From: an uncultured Clostridia bacterium
Lineage (GTDB): Bacteria; Bacillota; Clostridia; Christensenellales; Aristaeellaceae
Length of the DNA: 64,000 nt
Direction: 5' to 3'
Assembly: GCA_934621505.1 (NCBI GenBank)
Contig: CAKTUU010000005.1
Coordinates: forward strand, 1-64,000
Shown here: positions 51,481 through 59,598 of the stretch, piece after piece
Layout of the letters: each line of letters opens with the position of its first letter
How positions within the stretch are numbered: the first letter of the stretch is position 1
The notes under the pieces: generated by a model
Seen by the model: only the letters and a program-made list of their open reading frames with translations
Database searches by the model: none
Told to the model about the DNA's origin: nothing
Program-made: the position numbers and the translations under genes

Positions 51481-52296
51481 TCAGCCCTTGACGCCGCCCA
51501 GGGCGATGCCCTCTACAAACTGCTTTTGCAGGAAGATGTACAGCACAAAGGGGAACAGGAAGGTCAGCGTGGCGCCCGCCATAACCATGCCGTAGTTGGT
51601 GGTCTGGTTGCTGGTCAGGGTCGCCATGGTAATGGTCAGCACATGCATGGAGGAGCGGGTGTTGATAATCAGCGGCCACAGGAAGTTGTTCCACGCGCCG
51701 TTAAAGGTAAAAATGGTCAGGGTAATCAGCGCGGGCTGCACCAGGGGCAGCACAATGGTGAAAAAGCGGTGCAGCTCGCCGCAGCCGTCAATCTCCGCCG
51801 CTTCCAGCAGTTCGTCCGGCACGGCGTCCATGAACTGGCGCATCAGGAAGATGCCAAACGCGCCCACCATGGGCAATATCAGGGCCTGATAGGTGTTGGT
51901 CCAGCCAATGGCGTTAATCATCAGAAACATGGGAATCAGCGTTACCTGGCCGGGAATCATCATGGTAGCCAGGTAGCCCTGGAACAGGGTTTCCTTGCCG
52001 GGCACGGGCTTTTTGGCAAAGCCGTAGCCCGCCATGGCGGCCACAATATCCACCAGCAGGCAGGAGCCCACCACCGTGATAATGCTGTTGATCAGCGCCT
52101 GACCAAAATTGCGCTCAAAGATGGCGTAGTGGTAGTTGCTGAAGTTCAGCCGGATATCGCTCAGTTTGATGTACAGGGAATCCGAATCCGTAAAGGAAAC
52201 CAGCACCATGTAAATCAGCGGCGTCAGGCACAAAATGGCAAAGAGCGTAACCAGAATAACGCCCAGTACAGACCAGACCGTCCAATTCTTCTTCAT
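51481..52296 (-). CDS. Carbohydrate ABC transporter permease (MalG type)
   Basis: A 271-residue inner-membrane subunit with six helices. The EAA loop that contacts the ATPase is EAAEIDGCGELHRFFTIVLPLVQPA at about 185-210, and the C-terminus VEGIALGGVKG is typical of the MalG/AraQ subfamily. Its start overlaps the stop of the partner permease (ATGA, 52293-52296). No ATPase gene stands nearby, so a shared MsmK-like ATPase encoded elsewhere is expected. The location suggests transport of wall-derived sugars or muropeptides. Confidence 0.92.
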   Translation of the reverse strand: MKKNWTVWSVLGVILVTLFAILCLTPLIYMVLVSFTDSDSLYIKLSDIRLNFSNYHYAIFERNFGQALINSIITVVGSCLLVDIVAAMAGYGFAKKPVPGKETLFQGYLATMMIPGQVTLIPMFLMINAIGWTNTYQALILPMVGAFGIFLMRQFMDAVPDELLEAAEIDGCGELHRFFTIVLPLVQPALITLTIFTFNGAWNNFLWPLIINTRSSMHVLTITMATLTSNQTTNYGMVMAGATLTFLFPFVLYIFLQKQFVEGIALGGVKG

Positions 52297-53201
52297 TGCT
52301 CATCCTTCTCCTTAAACAGCAGGGTTTGCAAAAGGTGAATGACCAGTATGACCACCAGCAGCCCGACGGCCAGGGCGCAGGCATAGCCAATGCGCTTATC
52401 CTGGAAGGCGTAGGTGTAAATCATGTAGGCCACCGTGTAGGTGGAGCGGCCGGGGCCGCCGCCGGTCATCTTATACACCAGGTCAAACACCTGGAAGGAC
52501 CCGATGATGCCCAGGGTCACAATCATGTAGGTAATGGGCTTGAGCATGGGCAGGGTAATGTACCAGAAGCGCTGGGGCACCTTGGCGCCGTCCACCACGG
52601 CCGCCTCGCGAATTTCCGGGGACACATTCATGATACCGGCATAGTAGATGACCATGTAGTAGCCGGTGTTCTTCCATACAGCCACCGCGGCCACGCTGGC
52701 CAGGGCGGTCTGCTTGCTGCCCAGGAAGTTGACCGCCGGCAGGCCGAAAAGGCCAAGCAGCTGGTTCAGCAGGCCGCCGTTGGTATTGTACATGATGCTC
52801 CATACCGTGGCGGAGGCAATCAGCGATACGATGACGGGAATAAAAATGACGCTGCGCAGGAAGGAGCCGTAGCGGTTCTTCAGCCGCTCGGCGATAAAGG
52901 CGGCGATCAGCAGGGCCAGAACGGTCTGCACGGGCACGGTCATCAGCACATAGTTGACCGTGTTGATCAGCGCGTCCCCAAGGGCCTTGTTGGAGGCCAG
53001 CTTGCGAAAGTTTTCCAGGCCGATCCACACGGGGCTGCCCACCATGTTGTATTTGCAAAAGGACAGGTACAGCGACACAAAGATGGGAATGACGTTAAAG
53101 ATGGTCATCAGGATAAAGCTGGGCGCAATGTAAGCCGCGCCGATCAACGCCTGGCGGCGCTGACGCTTTAGGCTGCCGGTATGAACGACCGGAGTACTCA
53201 T
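52293..53201 (-). CDS. Sugar ABC transporter permease (MalF/UgpA type)
   Basis: A 302-residue permease with six helices and the EAA loop REAAVVDGAKVPQRFWYITLPMLKP near 200-225. The N-terminus (AYIAPSFILMTIFNVIPIFVSLYLSFCKYN) is characteristic of the UgpA/MalF-like branch. ATG 53201 is preceded by GGAGGTGACACCCC. It forms the translocation pore together with the 51481-52296 product. The gap to the solute-binding gene (53202-53335) contains two strong hairpins, which probably lower permease expression relative to the binding protein. Confidence 0.92.
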   Translation of the reverse strand: MSTPVVHTGSLKRQRRQALIGAAYIAPSFILMTIFNVIPIFVSLYLSFCKYNMVGSPVWIGLENFRKLASNKALGDALINTVNYVLMTVPVQTVLALLIAAFIAERLKNRYGSFLRSVIFIPVIVSLIASATVWSIMYNTNGGLLNQLLGLFGLPAVNFLGSKQTALASVAAVAVWKNTGYYMVIYYAGIMNVSPEIREAAVVDGAKVPQRFWYITLPMLKPITYMIVTLGIIGSFQVFDLVYKMTGGGPGRSTYTVAYMIYTYAFQDKRIGYACALAVGLLVVILVIHLLQTLLFKEKDEQ

Positions 53202-53240
53202 GGGGTGTCACCTCCAAAAAACATCAAAAAGGCGCTTGAC

Positions 53241-53324
53241 GCGCACCCCGAAGGGATGAACCCCTCATCCCTTCGGGCTGTGCGCCGAAATGGCGGCGGG
53301 AAGGAGCCGAAGCTCCCTCCCGCC
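53241..53324 (-). promoter_or_regulatory. Paired hairpins between binding-protein and permease genes
   Basis: GCGCACCCCGAAGGGATGA pairs with TCATCCCTTCGGG..GTGCGC (53241-53285), and GGCGGGAAGGAG with CTCCCTCCCGCC (53295-53324). Neither is followed by a T run on the minus strand. Stable hairpins in this position usually protect the upstream binding-protein mRNA from exonucleases and give it higher levels than the permeases. Confidence 0.65.
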
Positions 53325-53335
53325 ACAGATACGGC

Positions 53336-54583
53336 TTACTGCTGAATCTGATCGGCGTAGTAGGTCATGGTTTCTTCCAGAACCTGCTCGGGGGTCAGGT
53401 CGCCCATGAACATCAGCTGGATGTTGGACTGCACGGCCTTTTCAAAGGAAGGCTTGCCTTCAAAGTCGGGCACGATCTTCATGCCGGACAGATACTCGGT
53501 GTACAGCGCGTCCAGATCGGGGTTGTAAACCCGCTTGGCGTCCTTGGTCACGCTGGGGAAAGCGTATACGCGCTCGTGCCAGTCGTCCATCACTTCGGCG
53601 GAGGTGATGTACACCAGAGCCTTCACAGCCAGGTCCTCGTTGCCGCGCTCAACGGACTTGGAGGCCACGGCGAAGGCGTCGCCCGCCATACGGGTGCCGT
53701 AACCGGCGGAGCCCTTCAGGCTGAACATGTAGCCAAAGTTGATGCCGTTCTTGGTGGCGCTGTTGATGCCGCTGTTGTCGCCCACGGCGTAGAAGGCCAG
53801 CTCGCCGGCGTTGAACTTGTCGGCGGCGGTGCTTTCGGCGGTGATGGAATCGTCGAAGATGCCTTCGTCATACAGCTGCTTGATGAAATTGACGGTAGCC
53901 AGACCGGCCTCGTTGTTGATGTCCACCACGCCATCGGCGTTCAGCACTTCGCCGCCGGCCTGGAAGTAGTAGGGCCAGAAGGAGGTCATCAGAGCGCTGG
54001 TACCGGTGGTAGCGCCCCAGTTTTGCAGGAAGGCCTGCTTGCCGGTCTTTTCCTTGATGGTCTTGCAGGCGGTGATGAACTCGTCCCAGGTGGTGGGCAC
54101 TTCCACACCGGCCTCGGCCAGGATGTCCTTGTTGTAGAACATCAGCACGGCGCCGCCGTTCATGACGATGGTGTAGTGGACGCCGTCCTTATCCTTGGCG
54201 GCGCTGTCCCACATGATGAAGTTGTCCTTCTGCTCGTCGGTCAGCTTGTCGTCCAGACCCAGCAGCAGGTTGTTGGAAACCAGGTCGTAGGTATCGGTTA
54301 CATACACCACGTCGGGGCCGTCGTTGTTGAGCAGGCCGGTGTACACAGTGGTGTTGTAATCGCCCCAGGGCAGAATTTCCACATGGACTTCGCAGTTGTT
54401 CTCGGCCTCGAAGGCGTCAAACTTCTCGTTCCAGAAGTCGGCGTCGGAGATGGCCTTTTCATCCTTGCTGAACTGATACTGGGGTACCCAGAAGGTCAGC
54501 GTCTTCTTTTCTTCCGCGGCAGCCACGCTGCAAACGGACAGCAGCATCATCGCTGCCAGAACCAGAGCCAGGAGCTTTTTCAT
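53336..54583 (-). CDS. Extracellular solute-binding protein, family 1
   Basis: A 415-residue periplasm-side binding protein of a carbohydrate ABC importer. The signal peptide is LLALVLAAMMLLSVCSVAAA; a cysteine in it is followed by SVAAAEE, so either lipid attachment or ordinary cleavage is possible. The mature part shows LTFWVPQYQFSK, DGPDVVYVTDTYDLVSNNLL, GGAVLMFYNKDILAEAGVEV and PTTWDEFITACKTIKEKTGK, standard family-1 segments. ATG 54583 has AAGGTGG upstream. It has its own promoter (54638-54666). The ligand is inferred, from neighbours only, to be a MurNAc-containing sugar or muropeptide. Confidence 0.93.
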   Translation of the reverse strand: MKKLLALVLAAMMLLSVCSVAAAEEKKTLTFWVPQYQFSKDEKAISDADFWNEKFDAFEAENNCEVHVEILPWGDYNTTVYTGLLNNDGPDVVYVTDTYDLVSNNLLLGLDDKLTDEQKDNFIMWDSAAKDKDGVHYTIVMNGGAVLMFYNKDILAEAGVEVPTTWDEFITACKTIKEKTGKQAFLQNWGATTGTSALMTSFWPYYFQAGGEVLNADGVVDINNEAGLATVNFIKQLYDEGIFDDSITAESTAADKFNAGELAFYAVGDNSGINSATKNGINFGYMFSLKGSAGYGTRMAGDAFAVASKSVERGNEDLAVKALVYITSAEVMDDWHERVYAFPSVTKDAKRVYNPDLDALYTEYLSGMKIVPDFEGKPSFEKAVQSNIQLMFMGDLTPEQVLEETMTYYADQIQQ

Positions 54584-54637
54584 TGAGAAATACCACCTTT
54601 CTAAAATTGTAGCGCAGGATAGGGCGTTTCCCTTTTC

Positions 54638-54666
54638 ATCATCCGGCAGGACGGTGAAAATGTCAA
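54638..54666 (-). promoter_or_regulatory. Promoter of the ABC importer genes
   Basis: Perfect TTGACA (54661-54666) and GATGAT (54638-54643) with a 17-base spacer on the minus strand, about 55 bases before the binding-protein start. Upstream, a hairpin AAAGAAG..GAAAG/CTTTC..CTTCTTT (54691-54725) may end the anmK transcript. The importer can thus be expressed independently of the enzymes. Confidence 0.5.
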
Positions 54667-54736
54667 CCCTCCATCCGCCGCTTATGTTTTAAAGAAGTGC
54701 CGAAAGCCTTGCTTTCCCCTTCTTTAATCCCAAAGA

Positions 54737-55921
54737 TTACAGGCTGATTTTGCCCATGACCACGGGGTGGGCCGCCCCGGTCGCGCTGGGGGCGTTGTTG
54801 CAGCTGGCGAACAGGGCCTCGTTTGCCAATACGGCGAAGGCCACCGCCTCCTTGGCGTTGCTGTCCAGCCCCAGGTCCTCGTTCACCATGACCTGACAGC
54901 CGGGCAGGCAGTCGCGGATGTGGGCCATCAGCGTCGGGTTCAGGCTGCCGCCGCCGCCCACAATGAGCCGGTCGGGGCGGGGGGAGCAAAACCGCTCTAC
55001 CGCCACGCGGATGCATTCCGCCGTAAACCGGGTGGCGGTGGCCAGGGTGTCCGTCAGGCTGATGCCCAGCCTTTTGGACTCCTCCAGCAGGGCGCTGACA
55101 TATGCCGCGCCGTAGCGTTCGCGTCCGGTGGTTTTGGGCGGCTGCTGCTGCAGGTAGGAATCCCGCAGCATCCAGTCCAGCAGGGGCTGGCGTACCGTAC
55201 CCTTCGCCGCCAGCCGGCCGCCGTCGTCATAGGACTGGCCGCCGCCGGTCAGCAGCGCCGTCAAGGCGTCCATGACCATATTGCCGGGGCCGGTATCAAA
55301 GGCCACCACCTGGTCCATGGAGCAGCTTTTGGGCAGCAGGGTGATGTTGCCGATGCCGCCGATGTTTTGCAGGGCCACATTCAGGCTGTCGCTGCGGTAG
55401 AGCAAAAACTCGGTATAGGGCACCAGCGGCGCGCCCAGGCCGCCCGCGGCCATATCCCGCACCCGAAAATCGGACACGGCGGGACAGCCCAGCTTTTCGC
55501 AAATCACGGACGCTTCGCCAATTTGCAGCGTGCCCCGGATGGGACGGCCCAGATAATCCTGCGCCTTGGGAATGTGGTACACGGTTTGGCCGTGGCAGCC
55601 CACAAAGTCGATTTCTCTGGGGTCTATGCCCGTGTCGGCGCAAACCCGCAGGCAGGCCTGGGCGTACAAATCGCCCAGCAGAAAGGCCATCTGGCACACT
55701 TCCCGGGCGCCGCCCTCATCGCCGCCCGCCAGAGCCAGAATGCGGTCCCGCACCGGCTTTTCAAAGGGCAAAAAGGAAAAACCAATTTGCTGAACCCGGG
55801 TTTGCACCCCATAGCCGCTGATGCGAATCAGCGCCGCGTCCACGCCGTCGGCGCTGGTGCCGCTCATCAGGCCGATGGCCAGCCGCTGGGGCTTTTGCCA
55901 AATCCTTTGCAAAGGATGCAT
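54737..55921 (-). CDS. anmK: Anhydro-N-acetylmuramic acid kinase
   Basis: A 394-residue kinase of the ASKHA fold that opens the 1,6-anhydro ring of anhMurNAc and phosphorylates it to MurNAc-6-phosphate. The signature GLMSGTSADGVDAALIRI begins at residue 18; further family segments are ATFDTGPG-like VVAFDTGPGNMVMDALT, NIGGIGNITLL and LIVGGGGSLNP. ATG 55921 has AAGGAGGAACTGCC upstream and lies 14 bases after murQ, so they are cotranscribed. AnmK is best known from Gram-negatives with lytic transglycosylases; here it implies that 1,6-anhydro wall fragments are also used. Confidence 0.95.
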   Translation of the reverse strand: MHPLQRIWQKPQRLAIGLMSGTSADGVDAALIRISGYGVQTRVQQIGFSFLPFEKPVRDRILALAGGDEGGAREVCQMAFLLGDLYAQACLRVCADTGIDPREIDFVGCHGQTVYHIPKAQDYLGRPIRGTLQIGEASVICEKLGCPAVSDFRVRDMAAGGLGAPLVPYTEFLLYRSDSLNVALQNIGGIGNITLLPKSCSMDQVVAFDTGPGNMVMDALTALLTGGGQSYDDGGRLAAKGTVRQPLLDWMLRDSYLQQQPPKTTGRERYGAAYVSALLEESKRLGISLTDTLATATRFTAECIRVAVERFCSPRPDRLIVGGGGSLNPTLMAHIRDCLPGCQVMVNEDLGLDSNAKEAVAFAVLANEALFASCNNAPSATGAAHPVVMGKISL

Positions 55922-55935
55922 AAGGCAGTTCCTCC

Positions 55936-56832
55936 TTACGGGGTTTGCAGGGCGGCGGCGACGCGGCCCTGGGCCTGGGCCAGCAAAGCGCGGGCCTGAG
56001 CGCAGTCAACGCCCTTTTTAATCATCACAATGGCGGTTTTGGACTCGTAGCCGCACTGCTTCAGGGCGGCGGCGGCGGTAGCCTCGTCCGCGCCGGTGGC
56101 GGTGCGCACAATGGATTTGCAGCGGCAAACCAGCTTTTCATTGCTGGGCTTTACGTCCACCATCAGGTTGCCATATACCTTGCCCAGACGAATCATCGCG
56201 CCGGTGGACAGCATGTTCAGCACCATTTTCTGGGCCGTGCCGCTTTTCATGCGGGTGGAACCGGTAATCACCTCCGGGCCCACGTCCACGGCGATGCCGA
56301 TATCCGCCGCCTGGTCCACCTGGGACCCGGGACAGCAGGTAACGGCCACGGTGGTGGCTCCGCATTCACGGGCGTATTCCATAGCGCCCAGCACATAGGG
56401 GGTGCGCCCGCTGGCGGCCAGTCCCACCAGAATGTCCTTGCCGGTAAAATGAATGTTCTGTAAATCCTGCCGTCCCAAATCCCGGTTATCCTCCGCGCCC
56501 TCCACAGCGCGGAAAATGGCGGGCTGGCCGCCTGCAATCAGCCCCACCACCAGGTCCGGGTCGGTGGAATAGGTGGGGGGACACTCCACCGCGTCCAAAA
56601 TGCCCAGACGGCCAGAGGTGCCGCAGCCGGAGTAAATCAGCCGTCCGCCGCTGGACAGGGCCTTGGCGATGGCGTCTACCGCCTTGGCGATAGGGTGCAG
56701 CTGCCTGCCCACCGCCACGGACACCGCCGCGTCCTCCTGATTGATCAGCTTGACCATGTCATAGGTGGACAGCTGGTCAATGTGTTCCGTTCGTGGGTTG
56801 CGCTGTTCCGTGCGAATCTGATTCAGTTCCAT
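55936..56832 (-). CDS. murQ: N-acetylmuramic acid 6-phosphate etherase
   Basis: A 298-residue SIS-domain lyase that cleaves the lactyl ether of MurNAc-6-phosphate to GlcNAc-6-phosphate and D-lactate in the cytoplasm. Diagnostic: TEQRNPRTEHID at the N-terminus, YSGCGTSGRLGILDAVECPPTY (with the catalytic Glu) near 75-95, EGAEDN, VGLAASGRTPYVLGA, and STRMKSGTAQKMVLNMLSTGAM near 190. The C-terminal helical part is present. ATG 56832 with AGGAGAG lies within the end of the amiE-like gene, an overlap of 56 bases. Product feeds NagA/NagB, which are not in the window. Confidence 0.96.
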   Translation of the reverse strand: MELNQIRTEQRNPRTEHIDQLSTYDMVKLINQEDAAVSVAVGRQLHPIAKAVDAIAKALSSGGRLIYSGCGTSGRLGILDAVECPPTYSTDPDLVVGLIAGGQPAIFRAVEGAEDNRDLGRQDLQNIHFTGKDILVGLAASGRTPYVLGAMEYARECGATTVAVTCCPGSQVDQAADIGIAVDVGPEVITGSTRMKSGTAQKMVLNMLSTGAMIRLGKVYGNLMVDVKPSNEKLVCRCKSIVRTATGADEATAAAALKQCGYESKTAIVMIKKGVDCAQARALLAQAQGRVAAALQTP

Positions 56833-57865
56833 GATCCAACTCTCCTGTGTTCAGCATGGTCTGGTGCATGGCCAGACGGAAAGGGTTCAGGTTGGGACCG
56901 GAGGGCCCGCCCCCCATCAGCCGGTTGGCCAGAATGACCATGCCAAAGCCATGCTGGCGGTCAACCCAGAGGCTGGTACCGGCAAACCCGGTATGCCCGC
57001 ACCCGGTGGGGAAGGGCGCGCCGGTGTGGAAGCCCAGGCAGCGGCCCTCGCATTCCGGCTGGGGCTGCAAGGCCTGCGTGTACCAGGGGTCCTGGGTGGT
57101 CAGGTAAAACCGGCCCAGCCCGGCCACGGATTTGGCGTTGCCAAACAGCCCCGCGTGCCCGCTGACGCCGTGAAAATAATAGTAGGTGTTGCCGTCGTTG
57201 GCCTGCCCCCGCACCATGGTGTCGTGGGGTCGGAAGCCGCTAAACCGCATGTTCCGGTCCCGGCACATGCCCTCCTCAATCTGGTTGTCCATACAGCTGG
57301 GGGCAACGGAAAGGTTGGGCAGGGGCGCGTAGCCCAGCGGGCGCAGGTTCAGGGGCTGGCTCACATAGCGTTCCATTACCTTGGGATAGGCCAGTCCCGT
57401 CAGCAGGCACAAAACCTCCCGCAGCAGGATATAGTTCAGGTCGCTGTAGACCATGCCGATGACCGGGGGCGCTTCCAGCCGTTCCGTCATAATGGTCCAG
57501 AAGGGGCGGCCGTCGGCGTAAAAGGGGTACCAGGCCTGAATGCCCGACGTATGGGTGAGCAGCCTGCGCAGGGTCAGCTGGGCAAACCGCTGCCGGGAGG
57601 TTTGGGAACCCAGCAGATCCGGCAGGCCAAAGGACCCCAGCGGCGCGTCCAGAGACAGGCGCTGGGCCTTGGTAACCCCCAAAACGGCGGTGGCGGTAAA
57701 CACCTTGGTGACGGAGGCCAGGTCATACAGCGCGTCCACAGGCTCCTGGCCTACGCAGTCCAGCTCCTGAACGCCGCTATCGGTAAACACGCACCAGCTG
57801 CAATCCCGAAAAAGGCCGTCCGCCAGCGCCTGTTGCGCCAGCTGTCTGCGCTGTGCAGCGCCCAT
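56777..57865 (-). CDS. amiE: AmiE-like cytoplasmic serine hydrolase (MurNAc-L-Ala amidase candidate)
   Basis: A 362-residue beta-lactamase-fold protein with SVTK (DLASVTKVFTAT) near 50, YSDLN (VYSDLNYILLREV) near 145 and HTG (GCGHTGFAGTSLWVD) near 310. It has no signal peptide. In Bacillus subtilis the homologous position in the murQ operon is held by AmiE, which with NagZ splits muropeptides into sugars and peptide; the same function is inferred here. ATG 57865 is taken because GAAGGGGATGG is spaced correctly; ATG 57874 is too close to that site. It is 17 bases downstream of nagZ. Its 3' end overlaps murQ. Confidence 0.85.
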   Translation of the reverse strand: MGAAQRRQLAQQALADGLFRDCSWCVFTDSGVQELDCVGQEPVDALYDLASVTKVFTATAVLGVTKAQRLSLDAPLGSFGLPDLLGSQTSRQRFAQLTLRRLLTHTSGIQAWYPFYADGRPFWTIMTERLEAPPVIGMVYSDLNYILLREVLCLLTGLAYPKVMERYVSQPLNLRPLGYAPLPNLSVAPSCMDNQIEEGMCRDRNMRFSGFRPHDTMVRGQANDGNTYYYFHGVSGHAGLFGNAKSVAGLGRFYLTTQDPWYTQALQPQPECEGRCLGFHTGAPFPTGCGHTGFAGTSLWVDRQHGFGMVILANRLMGGGPSGPNLNPFRLAMHQTMLNTGELDHGTESDSHGTAQPTNGTH

Positions 57866-57882
57866 AGTATCCATCCCCTTCG

Positions 57883-59403
57883 TTATTTTGCAAAAAAGGT
57901 CATGACCCGCTCCAGCGCCCGGGGAGAGTATTCCCAGGCGCGCACCCGGCAGGTGTCCGGCTTCAGCCGGTCCAGCTCAAAGGGATTGCGGAAGGTAACA
58001 CACGCCATGGGCAGGTCCAGTTTTTCCAGCGCCAGCAAAATGTCCAGCTGTCCGGTGTACACGGTAGCGTTCAGCGTGCCCATCACAATGGAGGTGGCTC
58101 CATCGGCGGCTGCCAGAGCCTGGGTCAGGTCCTCCGGGCCGGGCCGCAGGGGCAGGCGCACGCACCGGCCGCCAAAGCGGCGCTGCATCTCCTGGGCAAA
58201 GCACAGGGAATCCTCCGCATTGGACACCTGGGATACCTGCGCCTGGGCCGGGCTGATAAAGCAGGGCCATTCGCCCAAGGCAAAGGGGCGGTCCGCCTGC
58301 ACCACGTCCCGGAACAGCTCATCCGCGGCCTGACGGCAGGCGGACAGGGTCTGCTGGTCATCGACCGGCTCCTCATAAGCGTATTGCTGTTTATAGGTTA
58401 AAATACGTTCCACGGCGGCGTCAATCGCCGTCATGGACACCCGGCCCTGCTCCACAGCCGCGGCCAGCGCCTCCATGGAGCTGCGCACCTTGTCATGCAG
58501 GTGGGACACAAAAATCAGCTCAATGCCCGCCTGCACGGCACGAATCACGCCCTCCTCAATGCCGTAGGTACGGCTGATGGCGTTCATCTCCATACAGTCG
58601 GAAATAATCAGTCCCTGAAAGCCCAGCTCCTGCCGCAGCAGGCCGGTGACGATCTTATGGGACATGGTGGCGGGCACATCGTCCAGGGTGGAATAAACCA
58701 CATGGGCGATGGTGGCCCCGGGCAAACCGGCCTTTACCGCCTGAGCGAAGGGGAACATCTCCGTCTGGCGCAGCTGGTCCAGGGTTTTGCCGCTGGAGGG
58801 CAGCTCCAGATGGGAATCCGCCATGGTATCGCCGTGGCCGGGAAAATGCTTGCCGGAGCACATAACCCCTGCGTCCAGGTAGCCCTGCAGCGCCTGGGCG
58901 GCATAGGTCCAGGTATCCTGCGGGTTTTGCCCGTAGCTGCGAATGCCGATGACCGGGTTTTGCGGATTGCTGTTAATATCCAGCACCGGGGCCAGGTTAA
59001 AATTGATGCCCAGACTGCGCAGCAGCTGGCCGCTTCGCAGGGCCGCCCGGTAGACCTTTTGCGGGTCCTTCAGGCTGGACAGGGCCATGGCGGAAGGCAT
59101 TTTGGGCATGTCCTCCGGCAGGCGGGACACCACGCCGCCCTCCTCGTCAATGGTGATAAAGGGTGGAACGCCTGTTTGACTACGAATCAAAAGGTGCAAA
59201 TCCCGGCTCAGCTGCAGGGTCTGGGCATAATCGGTCAGGTTGGCCTTAAACAGAATCACGTTGCCCAGCTTTTGCTCCTTCACCAGCTGGATAAAGGAAT
59301 CATTGATGCTTTCCGCCGGAAAACCGGTTACAAACATTTGTCCCAGCTTTTGCTGCAGGGTCATTTCCTTTACCATTTGGGCAGCGGTTTGATGGCTTTG
59401 CAT
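57883..59403 (-). CDS. nagZ: Beta-N-acetylhexosaminidase NagZ (GH3)
   Basis: A 506-residue glycoside hydrolase family 3 enzyme that removes GlcNAc from GlcNAc-MurNAc or its peptides. Family marks: FITIDEEGGVVSRLP near 100, GINFNLAPVLDIN near 130, the NagZ loop KHFPGHGDT near 190 (catalytic His/Asp dyad) and the nucleophile in ISDCMEMNAI near 270. Residues 350-506 form the extra C-terminal domain of Gram-positive forms. There is no signal peptide, so it acts inside on imported material. ATG 59403 has CGGAGGAAACGCAT before it. It heads the leftward catabolic operon with its own promoter. Confidence 0.94.
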   Translation of the reverse strand: MQSHQTAAQMVKEMTLQQKLGQMFVTGFPAESINDSFIQLVKEQKLGNVILFKANLTDYAQTLQLSRDLHLLIRSQTGVPPFITIDEEGGVVSRLPEDMPKMPSAMALSSLKDPQKVYRAALRSGQLLRSLGINFNLAPVLDINSNPQNPVIGIRSYGQNPQDTWTYAAQALQGYLDAGVMCSGKHFPGHGDTMADSHLELPSSGKTLDQLRQTEMFPFAQAVKAGLPGATIAHVVYSTLDDVPATMSHKIVTGLLRQELGFQGLIISDCMEMNAISRTYGIEEGVIRAVQAGIELIFVSHLHDKVRSSMEALAAAVEQGRVSMTAIDAAVERILTYKQQYAYEEPVDDQQTLSACRQAADELFRDVVQADRPFALGEWPCFISPAQAQVSQVSNAEDSLCFAQEMQRRFGGRCVRLPLRPGPEDLTQALAAADGATSIVMGTLNATVYTGQLDILLALEKLDLPMACVTFRNPFELDRLKPDTCRVRAWEYSPRALERVMTFFAK

Positions 59404-59478
59404 ATGCGTTTCCTCCGAAACTAACGGTATACCGCCGGACAAAAGGGACATTTGATCCGGCCGTATGTTGCTAAGCGA

Positions 59479-59507
59479 ATGATAACATAAATATTTTTCA
59501 AAATCAA
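59479..59507 (-). promoter_or_regulatory. Promoter of the nagZ-amiE-murQ-anmK operon
   Basis: TTGATT (59502-59507) and TATCAT (59479-59484) with a 17-base spacer, 75 bases before nagZ. The 195-base divergent gap to murR is much poorer in GC than its surroundings and is the probable site of MurR binding. A weaker forward promoter (TTTACT-18-TAGGAT at about 59528-59557) may serve murR. Confidence 0.65.
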
Positions 59508-59598
59508 TAGTGGTGAAATTTTATTTTGCTTTACTATGGATTTTTACGGAAAATAGGATAAAATGAAAGTATGGAAACGCCAAGGAGGAGCCGGAGAG

